A stretch of 64,000 nucleotides of DNA, taken from NCBI GenBank assembly GCA_947471745.1, contig CANJKZ010000532.1:134001-198000 (forward strand), read 5' to 3'. Source of the DNA: Closterium sp. Naga37s-1 (lineage: Eukaryota > Streptophyta > Zygnematophyceae > Desmidiales > Closteriaceae). Positions 9,867-19,830 of the stretch are shown here, piece after piece. The notes under the pieces are model-generated. The model searched no databases, was not told where the DNA came from, and saw only the letters and a list, made by a program, of their open reading frames with translations. The translations under genes and the position numbers were made by a program. How positions within the stretch are numbered: the first letter of the stretch is position 1; each line of letters starts with the position of its first letter.

Positions 9867-11586
9867 GAATCGGGCCAACTACTGACGAGACTGCCTGCTC
9901 GCCCAACCCCACCGACCCTCACCGAGTCACAGTATCGATTCATGCTATCGATCGGGCTCAGACGAATAGGGAGGGTACAGCGACGGATTGGCCAGTACTG
10001 ATCCACGGGAAAATACAGGGAGCGGCAGTGAAGATTTTTATCGACGGAGGAGCAAGTAACAGTTTAGTTAATACCGCAACCGCACGGAAATTGCAACTGA
10101 CACTTAGCCGGTGCTTACCGGAGATAGACGCACGCTTAGTTGACGGCACACCGCTGGCCATACGGGAGAAGGTGGAGGGAGTAAAAGTCCGCTGTGGGGG
10201 GGATTTCGGGCTTACACAGGAAATGCTCGCGACAACATTGGATGGGCACGACATTTTACTAGGGCGAGATTGGCTGTGACAGTATAACCCGCGAATTGAC
10301 TAGACGACGGGTAGCTGCACGGTGCGAAGTAGCGGTAACTGGGTCGAACTACCTCCCTGGCGGTCGCCCGAGTCTTCAACGGTACATGTCAACGCCGTCA
10401 CCGTGAAACGGGCTGTCGCCACTGGAGCTGACGTGTATGCAGTAGACATTGCAGTGGTAGAGGAAGCAGAGCAGCCAAGCGATTTTAAGATACTGCTGGC
10501 AGCAGTACCGCCCGAACTACAGGAAATGTTGAAACGATACCCGGGGATTTTTCCCGATGATTTACCGGAGGGACTGCCACCTTAGCGAGCACACGACCAC
10601 CGAATAGAATTAGAACCGGGGGCACAGCCAACCGTACAGCGACAGTTCAGACTGACACAACCCGAGCTCGATGAACTCAGGAAGCAGTTAGATTACCTGT
10701 TAAAGAAAAAAGTCATCCGACCGAGTTCGTCACCGTTCGCCGCACCGATACTGTTCACACCGTAAAAAGACGGAGGGTTTCGCATGTGCATCGATTACAG
10801 AGCACTGAACAGGGTAATAGTCAAGTCGCGATACCCCATTCCCCACGCCGGCGAACTGATAGACCAACTGCGAACAACACGGGTTTTTTCGAAAATATAT
10901 TTACGGGGAGGTTACCACCAGATTAGAGTCGAACCGTCGGACTGCGCCAAAACAAATTTTCGGACTAGATACGGGTCGTTCGAGTACACTGTGATGCCCT
11001 TCGGGCTGACCAACGCACCGGCGACATTTCAGATTACCATGAACGAGGCGTTTACGCCACTTTTAGATAAATGCGTGATAGTTTACCTCGACGACATCCT
11101 GGTCTACAGTCGTGACAAGCAGCAGCACCTAGCAGATCTGGAAGCCATGTTTAGACAAGCATCGGCTACTAACAAAGGGTTCCAAGTGCGAGTTTTTTCA
11201 GGACAGGCTAGAGTTTTTGGGGCACGTTATTTCGGAGGCTGGGGTCGAAATCGACCCGAAGAAGTTGGACACGGTAAAAGCGTGGCACCCCCCAACGAAC
11301 ATCACGGAGCTGCAGATTTTTTTGGGGTTCGTAAATGATGTGCGTCGGTTCGTCCCCGACATGGCACGTTTAACAGCACCACTCACGGACTTACTGCGCA
11401 AGGGGGTCGCTTTTACGTGGGGGGAGAAAGAGCATGCTGCCTTCTCTGCCCTGAAAACTGTCCTCTGTTCACTGCCCGTACTGCGCATTGCTGACCCACA
11501 ACGCTCATTCGAAGTAGTTACAGACGCCAGCGACATCGCCATCGGAGCCGTACTGCTACAGGACTTCGGCAACGGCCTACAATCCA
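9788..11586 (+). pseudogene. Ty3/gypsy Pol 5' part: protease and reverse transcriptase (element B)
   Basis: The frame overlaps the end of gag at -1. The protease motif reads FIDGGASNSLVN near 10040. RT blocks follow: FRMCIDYRALNRV (10780), FSKIYLRGGYHQIR (10890), MPFGLTNAPATFQ (11000) and YLDDILVYS (11085). RNase H begins at VVTDASDIAIGAVLLQ (11515). It is broken by TGA at about 10277, TAG near 10300 and 10583, TAA near 10763, and an 8-base deletion near 11152. Compared with the right-edge copy, three of the four stops look like C-to-T or G-to-A changes. The sequence stops abruptly at 11586, where a minus-strand copia begins. Confidence 0.85.
11016..11586 (+). repeat. Duplicated Ty3 RT-RNase H segment, copy 1 (pairs with 17123-17701)
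   Basis: From CACCGGCGACATTTCAG to CTACAATCCA this matches 17123-17701 almost base for base. I saw two substitutions and one 8-base deletion (AAAATTTT absent near 11152). The two copies flank the minus-strand copia. Confidence 0.9.
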
Positions 11587-12739
11587 ACGTAGGTGCCTGT
11601 GGACTTCCAGGAAGCCATCTCTGCGTCCATAGCTGCCTGCCACTGAGAGGAGTAGGGACCCTCTATCGCCTCCGCGTAAGAGCGCGGAGTCGGGATGTCA
11701 AGTGCATCCGGGTCTCCCTCAGGGGTAAGCAGTACGGACACGAGATGAGGTGAAGCAGCGGCCAAGCACTGGAACTCCTCCTGCCTGTCCTCAAGGACGT
11801 CCGTGCCAAGGGCACACTCACCCCCGACGGACGGAGGACAGACAGACTCAGACTCAGCAACAAGACTGGCGACGTAGTCTAGGCGACAGCGAGCAGCAAA
11901 GTCGACGAGCTCAGCAACTAGGGCAGACGCAGCAGTGGACTCAAAGGAAGGGTCAGTGACAACAGTAGCAAGGAGACGCGTGACAGTAGGACTGGCAGCA
12001 CGAAGAGAGTCCGACTCCGGGTCGGCAAGAGCAGGAAGAGAAGACTCAGGAGGAGAAGGCAAAGGGGCACGCAGAGGAGCAGTGGACGGACGCAGAGACA
12101 TCCGGTGCGTGCCAGGGACAGGAGTAGGACGCTGGCGCGAACCGCGACCACTAGCGCGAGCAGCACGGACAGGCGACGCAGGGCGAGACGCAGGCTCACG
12201 ACGCTCAGCAAGACCTCCAGTAGGACCAGTGTAGGGAGACGGAGCAGGCAGTGGGGAGGCCGGCTGTAACTGTAACTGCGACGGGACAGGCTGTGGACAC
12301 TCTAAGGGAGGAGGAGGACCAGTGGAAGGCGGGAGACCAAGAACCTGCTGAAGGAGCGGAACGAAGTACGGCCGAGGCCGCGCGGCGACTCCAGACACAG
12401 GAGGGACAGCACCAGCACCCGTAGCAGCTCCAGCTCCAGAACCCCCAGCAGCACCAGTAGTACCCCCAGCAGGACCGCCTCCAGGACCGACAGCAGTAGC
12501 CTCCGCGCCAACACCCGCAGCAACTCCAGCTCCAGAAGTACCCGCAGGTCCAGCAGCTCCAGTACTCCCAGTACGAGCACCTCCGGGACCCGTGGCACCA
12601 GCTCCCTCAGCAGCAACAGAACCTCCAGTACCCGCAGCACCTCCAGCTCCAGCAGCTCGCCTCCAGCGCCGGGCAAACCACTCACGCAGCTCCTGGGGAG
12701 AGAGTGGCTCCCGGCGAGAAGGAGCACCCGGAGAACCGC

Positions 12740-12950
12740 CAGGCACAGCACCACCAGGCGTAGCACCCCCAGGCTCAGCACCTCCAGGCGTAGTACCCCC
12801 AGGCTCAGCACCCCCAGTCGTAGTACCCCCAGACTCAGCACCCCCAGACTCAGCACCCCCAGGCTCAGCACCCCCAGGCGTAGCACCCACACGCTCAGCA
12901 CCCCCAGAGTCAGCACCCCCAGGCTCAGCACCCGCAGCAGCACCAGAGTC
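12740..12950 (-). repeat. 15-bp repeat encoding Gly-Gly-Ala hinge in copia C
   Basis: Tandem 15-base units (plus strand CCAGGCTCAGCACCC or CCAGGCGTAGCACCC) encode pentapeptides such as GGAEP, GGAES and GGTTP between integrase and RT. Because 15 is a multiple of three, copy changes keep frame. Element A has a comparable decayed hinge at 5400-5660. Confidence 0.8.
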
Positions 12951-14989
12951 ACCAGCGACCTCGACAGGCTCAACAGCGTCTACCTGGGACACACCTGAAG
13001 GGGCAGGACCCTGAGGGGGGAGGGGGTCTACCGGGGGGGGACCTGGTACAAGGAAGAGCGGTGGCGGGGGGAGGGACGGAGTGCGGTAGGGGAAGAGGCG
13101 GTAGTAGGGGACCGACTCGTCGAACGTGACGTCCTGGGAGGACAGAACACGGCGAGAGGTGGGGTGGTAGAACTGCCACCCTGGGGCGTCAGGGGGGAAA
13201 CCCAGGAAGACGCAAGGAGCAGCACGAGGGGACAGCTTGTCCGCAGACAAGTCGCGGACAAACGCCCGAGATCCCCAGACACGGAACGCAGACGCATCGC
13301 CAACCTTCCCCGTCCACAGCAAAGCTGGGGAGGTCTCCGGCATGGAGACCCTGGGCTGAAGGTTGATCTGATGCGCCGCGTACCGAACCGCAAACGGCCA
13401 CAGAAAATGGGGGGCAGCCGCATGCATCATGGACGTACGGGCGACGTCCATGACCATGCCAATGCGGCGCTCAGCAATCCCATTTTGCTGTGGAGAGTCC
13501 GGAAGCGTGAAGGTCTGGCGGATGCCTCGTGCACGACATTAGGCTCGCAGAAGGCCAGAGGAGAACTCTCCGCCTCTGTCAGAGTGCAGACGCAGAACAG
13601 GAAAGTCCGAGCCGAAGCTCCGCCTGAGCTGGAGACGAGCTGCGCGGATCCAGTCGATCAACACCTCAGTGACATCACCCTTGCTGCGCAAGGGGAAGAC
13701 TGTGGTGTAACGCGAGTAGTCGTCAACCACCAGCAGGAAGTAGCGCTCGTGACCCTGTCCACGGACGCGGGCCGGGCCCCACACGTCCATGTGAAGCGTC
13801 TGCAGCGGGGCCTCTGTCGGAGGAAACTGGGAGGAGTGAGGGGTAGCCCGCTGCCGTCCCTCGACACAGGGGACGCAGGTAGGGCCAGGCCCCGGAGGAA
13901 GGGGAGGGAGGGACCGGGGAAGACCAGAGACAAGGACACGGGAGGCCATGCTCCGGAGACGAAGCAGGGAGGGGTGACCAAGGCGGTGGTGCCAGAGGAG
14001 AGTCTCGTGAGACAGGAGGCGACACGAGCAGGGGGCAGACTCAGGACCAGACCTGGACGCTGCAGCAAACACCTGACCCGACGCAGCTACCTGACCAGAC
14101 GCAGGGACTGGAGGAGACGCAGTGGTCAGTGTGTACAGGCTCGACCCTGGCCGACGTGTAAACGTGGCCAGGTGTCGGCCTGTCCGAGCGTCCGTGCAGT
14201 GGGTCACCCGCTGACTCGCAGGAGTGAACTGGTGAACCCCCGCATCCTGTAGGTCAGCACCACTCACCAAGTTCGTAGAGAACGAGGGGAGGTAAAGACC
14301 AGACAGGGTGCCAGAGGGGGCCGCCGGACACGGGAGGACAGTGGAGAAGTGAGCAAGGACAGGACCCCCAGAGGGGTCTGCCAGAGAGACCGCAACTGGC
14401 CGGCCAAGCGGCGTGAGTGTGGTGCGGTCTCGAAAGGAGCGAGAAGCCCCCGAGTCAAGGGTGAAGGTGTGGGAGGCCGAAGCCGACGCAGAACCTGAGA
14501 GAGCAGACTCACCAGCACCTGAGGGAGCAGACGCACCTAGAGCAGCAGCCTTGCTAGCACCTAGAGCAGCAGCCTCACCAGTACCTAGAGCAGCAGTCTC
14601 AATGCCCGGGTCGGGCGGAAAACACCGGTAACAGTCACCCTCATCACTAATAGTCACAGTATACATGGCAGCAAGAATAGCATCAAAGTCAAGGTCAAAG
14701 ACAGCTACACCCGCCCTAGACAGCTCACCCCAGCGGGGGATCTCAGTGGCCTCAGGGAACTGGTGACGCCAAGCGTCCGTCAGGCGGCCAAAGCAGCGCT
14801 GGGTGGAGTGCGCACCCCCGCACTGCTCACCCGCGCGGTCGCCGGTGCGCAGGACGTAGGTGCACGGACCAGTACCCCCACCCCTCTGGCGTGCAGTGTA
14901 CCACTCACGGAGCTGCTGAGGGGAGGGGATGTCACGAGTGCGCTGCTGCTGCTGCTGCTGCTGGCGCTGACCACCACCGGAGTCGACCC

Positions 14990-15200
14990 TCTGCGCAGCA
15001 CCACCCCGACCAGCTCCACCTCCTCCGCCGCCTCCTCCTCCACCGCCGCCACCTCCGCTCCCTCCGCCACCGCCGCTGCCGCCTCCGCCTCCACTGCCGC
15101 CACCGACACCTCCACCCCCGCCACCACCCCCACCGCCACCCCCACCCCCTCCACCGCCCCCACCGCCGCCTCCACCGCCCCCGCTAGCTCCTCCAGCGCC
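14990..15200 (-). repeat. Poly-glycine coding tract in copia C Gag
   Basis: On the plus strand this is CCACC/CCGCC-rich. On the minus strand it encodes about 60 residues that are nearly all Gly with scattered Ser, Val and Ala. It lies between the Gag core and the Cys/His segment. Element A keeps a short version near 3120-3180. Confidence 0.8.
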
Positions 15201-15992
15201 CCTGCCCCCCTTGCCCTTGCCAGGGCGGCGTCTCCCGCTAGGGGTAGACGCTGCCCCAACCGACTCCAAACCAGCGAGGTCGGCCGCAGCAGCAGAGGCA
15301 ACAGAGGGCAAAAGAGGGGAGGGGGAACACCCCTCAAAGATGGGGGTGCGAGGGTCACCACGAGAGGCTCCTACAGCGACTATGCTCTTTTCTGCTGCTA
15401 GGAGGGCCTTCTTGAGGAGGTCAACAGTGAGAGTGGTGGGGCAAACCGAGAGGAAGTGGTCCCTGACTACGCGAAGGGAGTCAGGGAGACGGGTGACTAT
15501 GTAGTAGAGGGTGATGTACATGGGGGGGGGGTTCTTGGCGCAGAACTCAGCAGGAAGCGCAGCGCGGTAGCGAGTGTCACTAGTGCGGAGGTGCGTAATG
15601 AGGTCAGCGACTGTGGGAAAGGCAGCAAGGTCAGGGAAGAGGTACGGTAGCATGAGGCGGCTCAGTGCAGCAGTGGCAGGGGAGGAGTAGCGTGCAACTA
15701 CAGCGTCGTACAAGGTCTGAGCACTCTTGTACTGGCTAAAGTGCGCACGCTCAGAGGTAGGCAGGTGGCGACGCACAGCAAGACGTGCAGCAGCATCGCG
15801 CGTGGCCCACTGTGAGCGAACAGTGGCGTCAGCATCAGCAGCGGGGGCAGGAGAGGCACCAGAAGTGAGGTCAAAGAGGGAGAGGCCGTCTGCCCTATCG
15901 CACTGTAAGAAAAGCTGCAGGTCATCTATCCAGACTTCAAAGTCAATGGCCCGACCCTCAGCGTCAAAAGCGAGGACACTAGGGGTAGCCAT

Positions 15993-16984
15993 GACAGCAG
16001 TAGACTAGTAGCGCAAACAGTAGGGTGAGGGCAGTGCTGTGAGAGAGGCGCTGCTCTTACCGGACAGGGCGGCTCGGGCGGCTCGGCTGCAGGGCGGCTC
16101 GGCGACTCGGCGGCTGGGCGGCTCGGCTGCAGGGCGGCTCGGCGACTCGGCTGCTCGGCGGCTCGGCGGCTCGGCTGCTGGGCTGCTTGGCGGCTGGGCG
16201 GCTCGGCTGCTGGGCGGCTCGGCTGCTGGGCGGCTCGGCTGCTGGGCGGCTCGGGTGGCTCGGCGGCAGGGCGGCTCGGCGGCTCGGGTGGCTCGGCAGC
16301 AGGGCGGCTCGGCGGCCCGGCGGCTCGGCTGCTGGGCGGTTCGGCGGCCCGGCGGCTCGGTCGCTGGGCGGCTTGGCGGCTGCGGCTCCTGATCAGGGAC
16401 GGCGGAGGGGCCGGTGGGAGGCGGCGTCGGAGCCGGGAAGGGCGGCGCCGGGGCCGTAGGAGTAGGCGACGGGGTCGTAGGAGCAGGGGCCGGGGCCGTA
16501 GGAGTAGGCACCGAGGCCGCTGCAGGGGAGGGCGACGACGGGGCCGCAGGTAGGGCGGCGACGGGGCCGCAGGTAGGGCGGCGACGGGGCCGCAGGTAGG
16601 GCGGCGACGGGGCCGTAGGTAGGGCGGCGACGAGGCCGCAGGTAGGGCGGCGACGGGGCCGCCGAAAGGGGGCGGCGACGAGGCCGCAGGTAGGGCGGCG
16701 ACGAGGCCGCGAAAGGGGCGGCGCGACGGGGCCGCGAAAGGGCGGCGCGACGCGGCCGCGAAGGGCGGCGCGACGAGGCCGCGAAAGGGCGGCGCGACGC
16801 GGCCGCGAAGGGCAGTGCGACGGGCCCGCTAAGGGCGGCGCTAGGGGGCCGTGAGGGGCCTAGTGAGGGCGCGACGGTGATGAGAGCACACCGGGCGCGA
16901 CTCGGGCCGGAGCGAAGCGCGCTCCGGGCAGGAAAAAAAAACTCGTAGTGGTGGGCCCTAGGAATCGTTCCCGTTAGGGAACCT
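15993..16984 (-). mobile_element. Copia C untranslated leader with two GC-rich tandem repeat blocks
   Basis: Between the primer site (16985) and gag (15992). At about 16070-16390 there is a 16-bp-type repeat of GGCGGCTCGGCTGCTG. At about 16540-16830 there is a roughly 23-bp repeat of GGGCGGCGACGGGGCC plus GCAGGTA or GCGAAA variants. Long open frames over it encode only Ala/Pro/Arg repeats and are not genes. Leader secondary structure should be strong. Confidence 0.7.
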
Positions 16985-16995
16985 GCTCGATACCA
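16985..16995 (-). promoter_or_regulatory. Primer binding site of copia C
   Basis: Reads TGGTATCGAGC on the minus strand, directly next to the LTR end. It is close to the plant initiator-Met tRNA primer site and fixes the LTR boundary. Confidence 0.65.
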
Positions 16996-17124
16996 TGAAA
17001 AGAAACAAGGGATGAATGAACTATGAATGAATTGGGTACAAGTACTAACCCTAATTGGGTTGTACCCCTTATGGACTGCCCCACTATAGCCTACACAATA
17101 TGCATGAGCTATAATGTTCTGACA
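16996..17124 (-). mobile_element. 5' LTR of copia C (about 129 bp)
   Basis: On the minus strand it begins TGTCAGAACATTATAGC and ends CTTTTCA just before the primer site. Copia A's LTR also begins TGTCA. Its outer end joins Ty3 RT sequence at 17125, with CA shared at the junction. No matching 3' LTR is present in the window. Confidence 0.6.
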
Positions 17125-17701
17125 CCGGCGACATTTCAGATTACCATGAACGAGGCGTTTACGCCACTTTTAGATAAATGCGTGATAGTTTACCTCGACG
17201 ACATCCTGGTCTACAGTCGTGACAAGCAGCAGCACCTAGCAGATCTGGAAGCCGTGTTTAAAATTTTAGACAAGCATCGGCTACTAACAAAGGGTTCCAA
17301 GTGCGAGTTTTTTCAGGACAGGCTAGAGTTTTTGGGGCACGTTATTTCGGAGGCTGGGGTCGAAATCGACCCGAAGAAGTTGGACACGGTAAAAGCGTGG
17401 CACCCCCCAACGAACATCACGGAGCTGCAGATTTTTTTGGGGTTCGTAAATGATGTGCGTCGGTTCGTCCCCGACATGGCACGTTTAACAGCACCACTCA
17501 CGGACTTACTGCGCAAGGGGGTCGCTTTTACGTGGGGGGAGAAAGAGCATGCTGCCTTCTCTGCCCTGAAAACTGTCCTCTGTTCACTGCCCGTACTGCG
17601 CATTGCTGACCCACAACGCCCATTCGAAGTAGTTACAGACGCCAGCGACATCGCCATCGGAGCCGTACTGCTACAGGACTTCGGCAACGGCCTACAATCC
17701 A
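17123..17701 (+). repeat. Duplicated Ty3 RT-RNase H segment, copy 2 (pairs with 11016-11586)
   Basis: Near-identical to 11016-11586 but keeps the 8 bases deleted there, so the RT frame is intact in this copy. It continues without a break into the rest of pol, while copy 1 ends in copia. Confidence 0.9.
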
Positions 17702-19456
17702 TCGCATACGAGTCACGAAAACTGCATCCGCGTGAGAAAAATTACCCGATACACGACCGCGAAATGCTCGCGATTGTGCACGCATTTAAACTGTGGCGCT
17801 GTTACTTGACCGACACAGACGTGACAGTACGGACAGACCATAAATCACTACAGTACCTCCGCGCACAGCCCCACCTCAACCCACGACAGATCCGCTGGCT
17901 CGATTTCCTCGAGTCCAATTTTCACTACACGGTCACCTACAAAAAGGGGGCATCGAACATTGCCGACGCACTGACCCGCCCCACTGCCCAGATCCATGCA
18001 ATACTACTTGCCCAGACCAGCCCACTACTGACAGGAATATTTACCCACGGGTACCAAACGGATCCATTCTTCACAGGAGGGGATTCGCATCAGTTCGCAG
18101 CAGCAAAGGGAGTTTATTACGTAAAAGCCGGGACCAACCGCATCTGGGTACCAGGGTACACACTGCTACGGGAATTACTGTTACAGGAGGCACACGACGG
18201 AGTTACCTCGGGGCATTTTGGGGTAGAGAAAACACGGCAGCAGCTGCAGCGGTATTATTACTGGCCCGAATTATTGACCGACATTCAACGACAAGTGGCA
18301 TCGTGTCCCACTTGCCATATCATGAAATCATCACGGAAGCGGCCGGCAGGACAGTTGCAGCCGATACCACCCCCAGAGCATGCTTGGCAGCAGGTGACGA
18401 TGGACTTCGTCACGGGGTTACCGGCCGGAGCGAGTGGGAACGACGCGATCTTGGTCGTCGTCGATCGACTGACGAAAATGGCACACTTTGCAGCCTGCAA
18501 GAAATCAATCACAGTCGAAGAAACAGCGCGCCTCTTCGTCTCCACTGTCGTTCGACTGCACGGGATACCAGCAGCGATTATCAGCGACCGCGACACGAAA
18601 TTCACCAGCAACTTCTGGCGGAACTTGTGGCAGCAGTTCGCCACGCGGCTACAGTTCAGTTCTTCGTACCACCCCGAGACTGACGGACAGACAGAAAGGA
18701 CAAATCAGACCATGGAGCAACTCATCCGAGCCACGTGCGACGATCCAACCACCTGGGAACAGCAGCTGCCACTCATCGAGTTCGCGTACAACAATTCGCC
18801 TTCCGCCACGACCCAACAGTCACCGTTTTACCTTAACTACGGACAAGACCCGACAGTACCCATGACCCCGAATCCCAACAACTTGGTGCCACGAGCGCAA
18901 CAGTTTGCCGAAATTTTACAAGCAGCACGGACTCGAGCAGCAGACGCGATTAAGAAATCAAACATTGTCGCTAAACCCCCGCCACCGCCGACTTGTCACT
19001 TACCAGCCCGACGACCTAGTTTTACTCGACACCTAGAACCTCCGCCTGCCCATTACTCCAAAACTCCGCCCTCGATATTGTGGGCCATTCCGCATTAGCC
19101 ACATGATCACACCCGTCACCGCCCATCTCCTCCTCCCTGCTGACTGGTACGTCAGCACGTCCTTCCACGTCAGCCTACTCCGCCCCTACGTACCAACCAC
19201 CAGCCAACTGCCCCGCAACCGCCCAGCTAGCATGACACGACCGCCGACCGAGCCAATCATCACGCCCGAGAAGATTCTGAGCCACCGAGTTCGTGACCCA
19301 CGAGGAGCCCGAAGGATCGAATTTCTGATCCGCTGGAGGGACCGCACACCCACCGAAGACAAATGGGTTCCCCTAGATACGTAGAATCGAAAATCACCCC
19401 GTCCTCATCGAGTACCTACGCAGCCGAAATTTCCGGGATATACATGCGCTCTCCTA
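17125..19456 (+). pseudogene. Ty3/gypsy Pol 3' part: RT end, RNase H, integrase, chromodomain (element B)
   Basis: The frame is open from the copia junction to 19098. It contains RT (YLDDILVYS), RNase H (VVTDASDIAIG, REMLAIVHAF, VRTDHKSLQYL, NIADALTRP) and an integrase zinc finger (HDGVTSGHFG and CPTC). The integrase core shows the acidic triad: MDFVTGLPAG with VVVDRLTKMAHF, IISDRDTKFTSNFW, and YHPETDGQTERTNQ. A small deletion near 18975 shifts the frame. The continuation at 19103-19384 encodes LHVSLLRPY-type sequence and a chromodomain (EKILSHRV through IRWRDRTPTEDKWVPL) ending in TAG. The first 34 codons of the open frame lie in the copia LTR and are not pol. Confidence 0.85.
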
Positions 19457-19477
19457 AGGGGGGGGGTGGGGGGGTAG
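19457..19477 (+). other. Polypurine tract of Ty3 element B
   Basis: AAGGGGGGGGGTGGGGGGG followed by TAG sits directly against the LTR start at 19478. The right-edge copy has the equivalent G-run at 60103-60121 (minus). Confidence 0.75.
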
Positions 19478-19830
19478 TGTAAGGAAAATTATTTTTCCTT
19501 ACTTCGCGCCCCTGCTCAGCGCATACATCACTGTAGCACCACAGTCAGCACCGTTACCACTCGCAACCCTCGCATCGACAATCCTCCCGCCACCTTCGCA
19601 CGTCGCACCCCGACCTCACGGCTCGGCGGGTAACCCGCGCTCCGGGCCTCCGCCTCGACATTTCCCAACCACAGTCCCAACCTCAGTTCCAGGCCCGTCG
19701 CACGTCACCCACACTTCGTTAACGTTACCACTGTGGTCTTTGCTATTTAGTTATCGCTCAATCCTTTGCTCATTGTACTCTTGCTTCGATAGTGCAATTA
19801 TCGTTCGTTCACCCAATTGCACTCGTAACA
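19478..19830 (+). mobile_element. 3' LTR of Ty3 element B
   Basis: Runs from TGTAAGGAAAATTATT to CACTCGTAACA (353 bp) and follows the polypurine tract. It resembles 59759-60101 along its length, including CCCGACCTCACGGCTCGGCGG and the terminal CCAATTGCACTCG. The TATA region is altered (TATTTAG where the right-edge copy has TATATA). The element's 5' LTR is missing, so no target duplication can be tested. Confidence 0.8.

Larger units (their letters stand above)
11587..15992 (-). pseudogene. Ty1/copia Gag-Pol polyprotein, one internal stop, RT onward missing (element C)
   Basis: One frame runs from ATG 15992 to the junction at 11587 with a single TAA at 13539-13541. Gag starts MATPSVLAFDAEGRAIDFE. 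A poly-glycine tract lies at about 14990-15200. A Cys/His segment (QCGGAHSTQRC) follows. Protease has the intact motif LDSGASRSF (about 14455). The integrase zinc finger has HHRLGHPSLLRLRS and CVPC. The core has MDVWGP, VVDDYSRYTT and HSDRGGEF, then after the stop QQNGIAERRIG, so all three acidic positions are present. A hinge of GGAEPGG-like repeats (12740-12950) precedes the RT entry, where the frame ends at MASWKSTGTYV. RT, RNase H and the 3' LTR are absent. It is far better preserved than element A. Confidence 0.85.

Noticed and set aside
16005..16830. Pro/Ala/Arg-rich open frames in the copia C leader
   Set aside because: They are produced by tandem repeats in untranslated leader sequence upstream of the Gag start.
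17023..17124. Start of a 691-codon protein at 17023
   Set aside because: The first 34 codons lie in the copia LTR in antisense to it and simply read into Ty3 pol. They are not a genuine N-terminus.
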